A stretch of 64,000 nt of DNA from Parasutterella muris. GTDB taxonomy: Bacteria > Pseudomonadota > Gammaproteobacteria > Burkholderiales > Burkholderiaceae_F. The notes below the pieces were generated by a model. That model searched no databases and had not been told where the DNA came from. It worked only from the letters and a program-made list of their open reading frames with translations. The stretch lies in contig NZ_CALPCV010000010.1 of NCBI RefSeq assembly GCF_943193095.1, positions 1 to 64,000 on the forward strand. The letters run 5' to 3'. The translations under genes were made by a program, and so were the position numbers. Shown here piece after piece: positions 57,925 to 64,000 of this stretch (within the stretch, counting starts at the first letter, position 1; every line of letters begins with the position of its first letter).

Positions 57925-59901
57925 TTAAATATCCGGTTCAAACTGATCGCCGTGACGTTCAATCCATTCCTTGCGCGAATCCGCTTCTTTTCCGGCCATC
58001 AGAATATTCATCGCCTTTTCGGTCAGCTCGTCACCCGGCGCGCCGACTTTAATCGGCAGCAGTCTGCGGGTTTCAGGATCAAGCGAAGTTTCTTTCAGCT
58101 CCTGCCAATCCATTTCTCCCAGACCTTTAAAACGCGAGATTTCAATCTGATTTTCTTTGTACTTTTCCTTTTTAAGCCTTTCCAAATTCTGTCTCAGTTC
58201 TTCCTCGTTAAGGCAGTAAATTCTCCGCTCTTTTTTCTTCGCGGTCTTAGCCACTTTAATCTTAAAGAGCGGAGGCATCGCGATAAAGATGTGTCCAGTC
58301 TCCATAAGGTAGGAGAAATGACGGTAGAAAAGCGTCAGAAGAAGCACCTCGATGTGAGAACCGTCAACGTCGGCATCCGCCATGATGCAGATTTTTCCAT
58401 AACGCAGGCCGGAGATGTCTGGTTTTTCCCCAACCGCATGAGGATCCACACCGATCGCAACAGAAATATCATGAACTTCCTTATTGCCAAAGAGCAGGTT
58501 TCTGTCCACTTCCCATGTATTCAGGACCTTGCCTCGAAGCGGAAGAACCGCCTGATATTCTTTATCTCTTCCTTTCTTTGCCGAGCCGCCCGCGGAGTCG
58601 CCTTCCACCAGGAACAATTCATTTCTGGTGATGTCTCCGCTCGTGCAGTCGGTCAGTTTTCCGGGCAGAACCGCGACGGACGAACCTTTTTTCTTTTCAA
58701 TTTTCTGAGAAGAATGCTGTCTTGCCTGAGCCTGTTTCACAAACATCTCGGCGAGTTTCTTCCCCTCTTCGATATGGCTGTTCAGCCAGAATTCCATCTG
58801 AGGGCGAACGAAGGAAGAGACCAGCTTTAACGCTTCCTTACTGATCAGTTTTTCCTTAACCTGGCCTTGGAACTGAGGGTCGAGAACCTTCGTATTCAGA
58901 ACGAAGCTTGCTCTTGCGAACACATCCTCGACGATCAGACGAACACCTTTGGCACCGAGGCCGTGGGTTTCCATAAAAGATCTGACCGCCTGATAAATTC
59001 CGTCTCTCAAACCGGCTTCGTGAGTTCCTCCGAGCGGGGTAGGAATCAGGTTAACGTAGCTTTCGCGCTCGAGATTACCTTCTTCCGTCCAAGTCACAAC
59101 CCAGGCTGCGCCCTCTCCTTCGGGGAACATTTCGTCCTCTTCGGTCGCATATCCTTTTGCTTCGAACGGAGTGACGATCGACTTACCGGAAACCTGATCG
59201 AGCAGATACTCTTTGAGGCCGCCCGTATATTTCCAGGTTTGGCGAATGTCTTCGGCTTCATTGATGTAGATGACTTCGCAGCCCGGGAGCAGTACTGCCT
59301 TGCTTCTAAGAAGACGAATCAGCTGAGCCCGCGGAATCTTCGGGCTGTCAAAGTACTTAGGATTCGGCCAGCAGCGAACTCTTGTTCCTGTGGCCCGCTT
59401 CGGCCTGGGAGATTTGATGCTTTTCAGCTCTTCTTTAACAAAGCCGTTTTCAAAAGCGATCGTACTTTCGAGGCCGTCACGCCATACGGTAACTTCCAGG
59501 CGGTTTGACAGAGCGTTTGTCACAGACACGCCTACGCCGTGCAGACCGCCGGAGAATGAGTATGCTCCGCCTTCTTTCTTATTAAATTTACCACCCGCGT
59601 GCAGTCGTGTGAACACCAATTCGACCACCGGAGTCTTTTCCTGCGGATGCAGACCGACCGGAATGCCGCGTCCGTCGTCTTCAACGGAGATTGAACCGTC
59701 CGCGTACTCGGTAAAAATGATTTTTGTTCCGTATTCCGCAAGAACCTCGTCACTGGAGTTATCAATAACTTCCTGGATAATATGCAGCGGACTATCCGTC
59801 AGAGTGTACATACCCGGTCTTTGTTTAACCGGCTCCAGACCTTTTAGGACTGTGATGGAACCTTCTGAGTAGGTTTGAGCTGCTTCATTAATTGCGGACA
59901 T
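57925..59901 (-). CDS. parE: DNA topoisomerase IV subunit B
   Basis: ParE is the ATPase subunit of topoisomerase IV. The 658-residue protein has the GHKL domain (EVIDNSSDEVLAEYG near residue 46, VEDDGRGIPVG near residue 75, and GGLHGVGVSVTNALS near residue 118). The TOPRIM domain shows EGDSAGGSAKKGRDKEYQ near residue 425 and PLRGKVLNTWE; the metal-binding aspartates are in MADADVDGSHIEVLLLT near residue 500. RFKGLGEMDWQELKETSLDP near the end is conserved in ParE. It is encoded directly upstream of parC, so both subunits come from one message. Confidence 0.95.
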   Translation of the reverse strand: MSAINEAAQTYSEGSITVLKGLEPVKQRPGMYTLTDSPLHIIQEVIDNSSDEVLAEYGTKIIFTEYADGSISVEDDGRGIPVGLHPQEKTPVVELVFTRLHAGGKFNKKEGGAYSFSGGLHGVGVSVTNALSNRLEVTVWRDGLESTIAFENGFVKEELKSIKSPRPKRATGTRVRCWPNPKYFDSPKIPRAQLIRLLRSKAVLLPGCEVIYINEAEDIRQTWKYTGGLKEYLLDQVSGKSIVTPFEAKGYATEEDEMFPEGEGAAWVVTWTEEGNLERESYVNLIPTPLGGTHEAGLRDGIYQAVRSFMETHGLGAKGVRLIVEDVFARASFVLNTKVLDPQFQGQVKEKLISKEALKLVSSFVRPQMEFWLNSHIEEGKKLAEMFVKQAQARQHSSQKIEKKKGSSVAVLPGKLTDCTSGDITRNELFLVEGDSAGGSAKKGRDKEYQAVLPLRGKVLNTWEVDRNLLFGNKEVHDISVAIGVDPHAVGEKPDISGLRYGKICIMADADVDGSHIEVLLLTLFYRHFSYLMETGHIFIAMPPLFKIKVAKTAKKKERRIYCLNEEELRQNLERLKKEKYKENQIEISRFKGLGEMDWQELKETSLDPETRRLLPIKVGAPGDELTEKAMNILMAGKEADSRKEWIERHGDQFEPDI

Positions 59902-60315
59902 ACGGTTGGAATAAGTAAAACAAAAGACAAAAGCGCAAAGTTCTATTTTATCAAAAGGCCTGCAGGTGTTAATTCATATTTTCACTGCCGTGTCCGACTT
60001 CGAAGCAGGGAGTCGGTTTCGTCGCTCATGAGCCGAAAATCAAAGAAGGAATGCCATCGAAAATTGAGCAGCGCGTCTCCGGTACCGACCGCTGAGAGAC
60101 TCAAACAGCCGCCGAAATAGCGATTTCCTTCTCTTAAAAAACGGCTTTGCCGTACAAAAAGAACCTTTAAGCCGATTCAAACAACCGGATAAGGCCGCAC
60201 TTCAGAACCTCGGCCTGTTGAACGAAAAGTCTCCAGACACAAACCACAAGAATTTTGCCCTGTTTGGAAGACGTTCCAACTCGTAAATTAAAAATGCTTT
60301 AAAATTACTCGCTCC
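59902..60315. other. Intergenic region between parE and tRNA-Arg
   Basis: This 414-base region holds the divergent promoters of parE (-) and the tRNA (+). A 30-codon plus frame at 60028-60120 and a small ACGGC/GCCGT hairpin at 60141-60153 have no clear meaning. A perfect 6-6 inverted repeat TTGGAA/TTCCAA (60264-60279) lies about 40 bases before the tRNA, near a possible -10 TAAAAT at about 60300. Confidence 0.4.
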
Positions 60316-60390
60316 GGCCCCATAGTTGAATGGATACAACGTGGTCCTCCTAAGACTGAAGTACAGGTTCGATTCCTGTTGGGGCCGCCA
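60316..60390 (+). tRNA. tRNA-Arg (anticodon CCT)
   Basis: A 75-base cloverleaf. Acceptor GGCCCCA (60316-60322) pairs with TGGGGCC (60380-60386), followed by discriminator G and an encoded CCA (60388-60390). The D arm is TAGTTGAATGGATACAAC, the anticodon loop CTCCTAA carries CCT, and the T arm contains the usual GGTTCGATTCC. It is closely similar in layout to the Escherichia coli tRNA-Arg that reads AGG. An integrase start and phage genes lie directly downstream, so its 3' end is probably the attachment site of the prophage. Confidence 0.93.
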
Positions 60391-60420
60391 AAACCCAAAA
60401 ACAAACAAAACCAAACGAGC

Positions 60421-60515
60421 ACAAACCAATACAAACAAACAGTTAAACACCTTGAATATCAGAGGTTTTTCTTGGTTTAGAAGAAAGTTCCAATAACAAA
60501 CTAATGCAAATAAAA
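60421..60515 (+). repeat. Imperfect direct repeats, possible integrase arm-binding sites
   Basis: The 20-base stretches at 60421-60440 and 60496-60515 (core ACAAAC-x-AAT-x-CAAA) agree at 16 of 20 positions. A looser third copy, CAAAACTAATGGCA, lies at about 60545. They stand between the tRNA attachment point and the integrase start, where arm-type sites are expected. Functional assignment is inference. Confidence 0.4.
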
Positions 60516-60568
60516 CCTAACTAGTCCAAAATGATGTTTATGGCAAAACTAATGGCACTAGTTTTTAT

Positions 60569-60712
60569 ATGAATCTGACTAAAAATTTTATTGCTACGGC
60601 AGCTGACGGACTGTACAGTGACTCCGGCTCTAAAGGATTATATTTAAGAGAAATGTCCGCACTGCGGCGAGTGGCAGACGCTGTCCTGGGAGAACGTCTC
60701 CTGGCAGCATGA
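60569..60712 (+). pseudogene. Truncated tyrosine integrase, first 28 codons only
   Basis: From the ATG at 60569 the first 28 codons read like the N-terminal arm-binding domain of a phage tyrosine recombinase (IATAADGLYSDSGSKGLYLR). An integrase is expected at this place, immediately downstream of a tRNA attachment site. From about 60652 the same frame runs through terminase sequence in the wrong frame (MSALRRVADAV) to a stop at 60712. The core-binding and catalytic domains are gone, so the product cannot recombine DNA. Identification rests on a short stretch and on position. Confidence 0.7.
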
Positions 60713-61982
60713 GGAAGGCCGAAATCACGAAATCTTCGGCGACTCGTTGCCGGAAACTGCGGTCTATAACTGCCCGCACTGCGGCGTCCAGTGGTCGAAT
60801 GAGCTGAAAAACCGCGCGGTCAAAAACGGAGAGTGGCGAGCGACCGCCGCCTTCACAGGCATTGCCGGCTTTTACATTAACGAGCTTTACAGCCCGTTTC
60901 CCGGATCGAGCCTGGCCGAAATCGCTAAAAAGTATTTGAGCGCTAAAGCGAAGCTCGATGCCGGAGACGACAGCTTTATGAAGAGCTTCGTCAATAACCA
61001 GCTCGGCCTTCCCTACGAATTCGCCAGTGACCTTCCAGACACTGCCGACCTGGCAGCACGCGCCGAGGATTATCCGGAGAAGACAATACCGGTCAACGGT
61101 GTGGTTTTGACTGCCGGAATCGACGTTCAGCACGACCGATTGGCCGTAATCATCCGCGCCTGGGGCGTCGGCGAGGAATCTTGGCTGGTTTGGTGGGGCG
61201 AAATTTACGGACAGACAATGGTTCCGGAGGCTGGTGCCTGGAAGGATTTGGATGCCCTGCTCCTTTCAGAGTTTCCGACTCCGAACGGCAGCAAGCTAAA
61301 AGTTCGAGCAGCTTCCATTGACTCGTCCGACGGCCAAACTTCTGACGCGGTTTACACGTTTGTCCGGAAAAGGAAACGCCGCGGCTTGATGGCGATCAAA
61401 GGATCTTCGGTCAACGATGATTCGAAGGAAATCTTCTCGACCCCGAGGGCTTCCGTTGATTTGAATTACAAACAGAAGGCTTCGAAGTTCGGCCTGCGTC
61501 CGTTCATTGTCGGAACCTCCAGAGCGAAAGACTTAATTCTTGGCGTGGACGCTAATGCCGGCCGCATCAAGCTCCAGGGCAAAGGCCCGGGGCGTATGCA
61601 TTGGTACAAAGAGGTCCGTCCGGACTACTTTGAACAGTTGGTGAGCGAGGTAAAGGCTCCAGCCAGAAATTCCCGAAAAAGAGTCTGGCAAAAAAAGAGC
61701 TCGGTACGAAACGAGGCGCTGGACTGCGAGGTTTACGCGTTGCATGCAGCGCGCAGTTTGAAACTGCACATGTGGACCTCGGCCCGATGGCTCCTTGAAT
61801 TTCAGCAGCAGGCTCAGGAATCGCTCTCGTTTGAAGCAGAAACCGAGACGATACAGCAGCCGATTGAACAGCAGCCGGCACCTCAGCCGCTCCCGGAAGA
61901 AAAAACCAAACCTAAGCGTAAGCAACAAATGTTTGACGGCTATGACGAGCCGCCACCTTATTTTGGAGACAGTGAATGGTAA
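60651..61982 (+). pseudogene. Phage terminase large subunit (GpA family), 5'-truncated
   Basis: The frame from about 60651 encodes CPHCGEWQTLSWENVSW and a second CPHCG zinc-ribbon-like pair, then the nuclease domain GIDVQHDRLAVIIRAWGVG near 61110. This is the lambda gpA type of terminase, which cuts and packages phage DNA. The N-terminal ATPase half (Walker A and B motifs, some 230-250 residues) is absent: a stop lies in frame at 60645, and integrase sequence lies before the junction. A TTG at 60747 could start a shortened protein of 411 residues, but it could not drive packaging. The 3' end overlaps the next gene by 7 bases and is intact (PPPYFGDSEW). Confidence 0.88.
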
Positions 61983-62515
61983 GCATCATTGCAGGCGATT
62001 CGCACACCTGGCGATTGCTTCCGGTTCGATATTTGAACCCGAAAGAGATTCCGAAAAACGCGGCATGGTCCGCGTTTTTCAATCCGGCCGAAGGTAAGGA
62101 TCAGCCGGCCCTGCTGGTTGAAACGTCTGGTGATTTTATCGTGATCATCATGCCCCCGGGGGTGTCCGAAAATCTCTCCGGAAAGTCCGGGGATGTATTG
62201 CTTCAGGTGTCTGGGAAAAATCTCCGGAAAACTTTCTTGGTTGAAGAGGTTTCCATCGTTTCGCTGGAAAACAGTCGCCCGGCTTCATTCAAGTCGAGGG
62301 CTCGCCAGTGCCTGGAGGCAGCTCAGCGCGCATTGGAAACCTATACAGGAACCAACGGGCATGTCAAAAGTTACACGATCGGCTCCCGTTCCATGACATT
62401 CAACTCCCCTCAGGAGCTGTTTGATCTCATCGAATATTGGAAAAAACAGGTTTTCCTTGAGGAATGCCGAGCCCGGGGCGTTGACCCGCATACTTTATTG
62501 GTTGAATTCAGATGA
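61976..62515 (+). CDS. Phage head-tail joining protein, gpW-like C-terminal half
   Basis: This 179-residue protein sits between terminase and portal, the place of gpW in lambda. The last 75 residues (CLEAAQRALETYTGTNGHVKSYTIGSRSMTFNSPQ split over the match) follow the gpW pattern: an alpha-helix with AxxAL, a TG turn, a strand with the sequence of type V-x-S-Y/V, R-x-M-x-F, then a second helix (ELFDLIEYWKKQV). The first 95 residues (AGDSHTWRLLPVRYL and further) are not gpW and resemble small phage proteins often encoded just upstream of it. A fusion of the two is therefore likely. GGAG before the ATG sets the start, and its stop overlaps the portal ATG by 4 bases. Confidence 0.7.
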   Translation: MVSIIAGDSHTWRLLPVRYLNPKEIPKNAAWSAFFNPAEGKDQPALLVETSGDFIVIIMPPGVSENLSGKSGDVLLQVSGKNLRKTFLVEEVSIVSLENSRPASFKSRARQCLEAAQRALETYTGTNGHVKSYTIGSRSMTFNSPQELFDLIEYWKKQVFLEECRARGVDPHTLLVEFR

Positions 62516-63993
62516 GTAAATCAAAGAAAAGAATCAAGAAAAATGGGCTTCGGTCATTTGAGTCTGCAAAAACCGGGCGATTAACAGCTGACTGGCTCAA
62601 TGCCGGGGACACGACTCAGGACACTGAGTTGCGGGGTGATCTTAGAACGCTTCGAGCCCGCAGTCGCCAAATGATTCGTGACAATCCGCACGCCTTAAAC
62701 CTGCGGCGAATGATCCAGAACAACGTCGTTGGCCAAGGCATTGGAATCCAGTGTCAAGTCCAAACGAAGGACGGGAAACCCGATCAAAAAACTAATGATC
62801 TGATTGAGGCCGCTTGGTATGAATGGTGCGAGGCAGACAACTGTCACGCCGCCGGCCGGCTGAATATGACTGAGATGATGAGGTTAATCATCGGCTCGGT
62901 TTTCCAGGACGGTGAAATTCTTGTCCGGAAAATTCACGACGGCTTTGGCCGCTCTGATGTCCCGTTTTGCCTGGAGGTCATTGAGTCTGACCTTCTGGTC
63001 GATAACGAATGCACTTTAACTCCGAGCCAGCGCGGCAATACGGTGCGGTTGGGCGTTGAGGTAAACCAGTGGATGCGTCCGCAGGCCTATTGGTTTTGGC
63101 CAAATCATCCGGGCGACATCAATGTTTCCGCCTATACACAGAACCAACTGCTCTACATTCCGGCCGTTGACATCGTCCATTTGTATTTGGTCGAGCGATG
63201 GCCTCAAACCCGAGGAACGCCGTGGCTGCATTCTGTCCTGAAAAAACTTCGGGACATGGGCGGTTATGTCAATTCCGAAATCGTGGCAGCAAGGGCGGCA
63301 GCAAATATTGTCGGCTTTGTGCAGCGAGAGATTGTCGATGATGGTGATCTGGAAAACGACGGGAAACCGATCCCGAAATATCTCCGGTCCGAACCCGGAA
63401 TGTTCCAGCGCCTGCTCCCGGGAGAAAAATTTGAAGGCTTTACGCCGTCTCGACCCAACTCAAACATCGATGCATTTATGCGTTACATGCTGAGAGAAGT
63501 TGCCGCGGGCGTCGGGGTTTCCTACGAAACGTTGTCCCGCGATTATTCGCAGAGCAACTATTCCAGCTCCCGTCTCGCGTTGCTCGATGATCGGGATCAA
63601 TGGCGGGTGTTGCAGACGTGGCTGATTGAAAAATTCCTGAAGCCTATTTTCTGTGACTGGCTGGATCACGCCGTTTTGTCCGGGCGTCTGAATCTGCCCG
63701 GATATTTCGAAAACAAGGAACGTTATCAAACAGTCAGATTCAAACCTCGCGGTTGGTCATGGGTCGATCCGGCAAAAGAAGTTACTGCATATATCAATGC
63801 TCGGAACGCCGGCTTTATGTCTGATAGCGATGTCGTTGCCGCAATGGGCAACGGCCAAGACTTTGAAGACATTTGCAAGCAGCGGGCAAAGGATAAAGCC
63901 ACTGCGGAATTTTACGGAGTAACAACAAACAGTCAGGTTTTGAAACAGCAAAAGGAGAGTACGGAGGATAAAAGTGACGAAAAAGAGGACTGA
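62512..63993 (+). CDS. Phage portal protein, lambda family
   Basis: The portal forms the dodecameric ring through which phage DNA enters the head. The 493-residue protein is complete and has the features of the lambda gpB family. RTLRARSRQMIRDNPHALNLRRMIQNNVVGQGI lies near residue 43 (split to show: RTLRARSRQMIRDNP and LRRMIQNNVVGQGI). IVHLYLVERWPQTRGTPWL lies near residue 222. LREVAAGVGVSYETLSRDYSQ near residue 328 is followed by NYSSSRLALLD, a hallmark of the family. The C-terminal tail is acidic (STEDKSDEKED). The ATG overlaps the upstream stop (ATGA). Nothing suggests decay, so head genes after the deletion point look intact. Confidence 0.93.
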   Translation: MSKSKKRIKKNGLRSFESAKTGRLTADWLNAGDTTQDTELRGDLRTLRARSRQMIRDNPHALNLRRMIQNNVVGQGIGIQCQVQTKDGKPDQKTNDLIEAAWYEWCEADNCHAAGRLNMTEMMRLIIGSVFQDGEILVRKIHDGFGRSDVPFCLEVIESDLLVDNECTLTPSQRGNTVRLGVEVNQWMRPQAYWFWPNHPGDINVSAYTQNQLLYIPAVDIVHLYLVERWPQTRGTPWLHSVLKKLRDMGGYVNSEIVAARAAANIVGFVQREIVDDGDLENDGKPIPKYLRSEPGMFQRLLPGEKFEGFTPSRPNSNIDAFMRYMLREVAAGVGVSYETLSRDYSQSNYSSSRLALLDDRDQWRVLQTWLIEKFLKPIFCDWLDHAVLSGRLNLPGYFENKERYQTVRFKPRGWSWVDPAKEVTAYINARNAGFMSDSDVVAAMGNGQDFEDICKQRAKDKATAEFYGVTTNSQVLKQQKESTEDKSDEKED

Positions 63994-64000
63994 GTTGACT
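63974..64000 (+). CDS. Start of the next phage gene (probably head maturation protease), cut by the window end
   Basis: A GTG at 63974 stands six bases after a perfect GGAGG (63963-63967), inside the 3' end of the portal gene and in another frame. The nine codons visible (VTKKRTELT) remain open to the window end. In lambda-like head operons the gene after the portal is the S49/ClpP-type prohead protease, so this is the likely identity. The sequence seen is too short to confirm it. Confidence 0.55.

Larger units (their letters stand above)
60391..64000 (+). mobile_element. Lambda-like prophage with internal deletion, right end outside the window
   Basis: Directly after the tRNA-Arg 3' end come an A/C-rich region (60391-60568), the first codons of an integrase, the 3' part of a terminase large subunit, a gpW-like protein, a lambda-type portal gene and the start of another gene. 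The head-gene order is the A-W-B-C order of lambda. The integrase and terminase fragments are joined at about 60652, so everything that normally lies between integration and packaging genes (lysogeny, replication, lysis) has been lost or has been cut out by an assembly error. The prophage continues past the window end. Confidence 0.85.

Noticed and set aside
60391..60568. CRISPR-like array suspected from the repeated ACAAAC units
   Set aside because: The units are short, irregular and not separated by spacers of constant length; integrase arm sites fit better.

Overview
The window looks like the chromosome of a betaproteobacterium of the order Burkholderiales, most like the anaerobic gut family Sutterellaceae (Sutterella/Parasutterella type). 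This is inferred from gene content and order, not from a search. Support comes from the pyrG-kdsA-eno-ftsB block, the EarP/EF-P arginine-32 pair, the dapA-bamC pair, the oxygen-sensitive class III ribonucleotide reductase, a secreted flavoprotein with a separate tetraheme cytochrome, and a base composition near half G+C.

Layout. At the far left, on the minus strand, is what reads as an rRNA operon promoter and boxB/boxA leader, pointing out of the window. Next come pgsA and uvrC (-), earP and efp (+), an NhaC-type antiporter, a small unknown gene and a membrane-anchored nuclease. The anaerobic ribonucleotide reductase locus (7.9-11 kb, -) follows. Its catalytic subunit is split: a 668-residue NrdD that ends after the zinc-site cysteines, a separate 59-residue glycyl-radical polypeptide, then NrdG after a terminator-like hairpin. 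A 1.25 kb AT-rich gap without a convincing gene separates this from an unknown 273-residue gene, an orphan antidote-like regulator and two tandem acyl-CoA synthetases. Then come cysE-trmJ (-), divergent suhB and mutS, and a long minus-strand run of household genes (FKBP, Nim-like protein, bamC, dapA, methyltransferase, M50 protease, YciO, PHP phosphatase).

From 29.4 kb the window holds hslO, then a minus-strand respiratory cluster: sensor kinase, response regulator, Tat-exported flavoprotein reductase and tetraheme cytochrome c. After that come a TauE/SafE exporter, alr, a ZIP transporter, ftsB-eno-kdsA-pyrG, a CDF exporter coupled to an unknown membrane protein, a Na+/H+ antiporter and pncB. 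Four plus-strand genes with overlapping ends (fdxA-fpr-rsxB-nth) join ferredoxin chemistry to base-excision repair. A spermidine-synthase-like gene, htpG, an aminotransferase, ypfJ and the topoisomerase IV pair parE-parC complete the chromosomal part.

At 60.3 kb a tRNA-Arg(CCT) gene marks the edge of a lambda-like prophage. Directly after it are the first 28 codons of an integrase, joined out of frame to the middle of a terminase large-subunit gene. The A-W-B-C order of lambda head genes then follows: terminase, gpW-like protein, portal, and the start of the next gene. This is a prophage with an internal deletion, or a mis-joined assembly.

Most promising observations: the split glycyl-radical ribonucleotide reductase, the integrase-terminase deletion junction, the flavoprotein reductase with altered active-site residues under its own two-component system, the overlapping ferredoxin/repair operon, and ParC with an unusually long acidic N-terminal extension.
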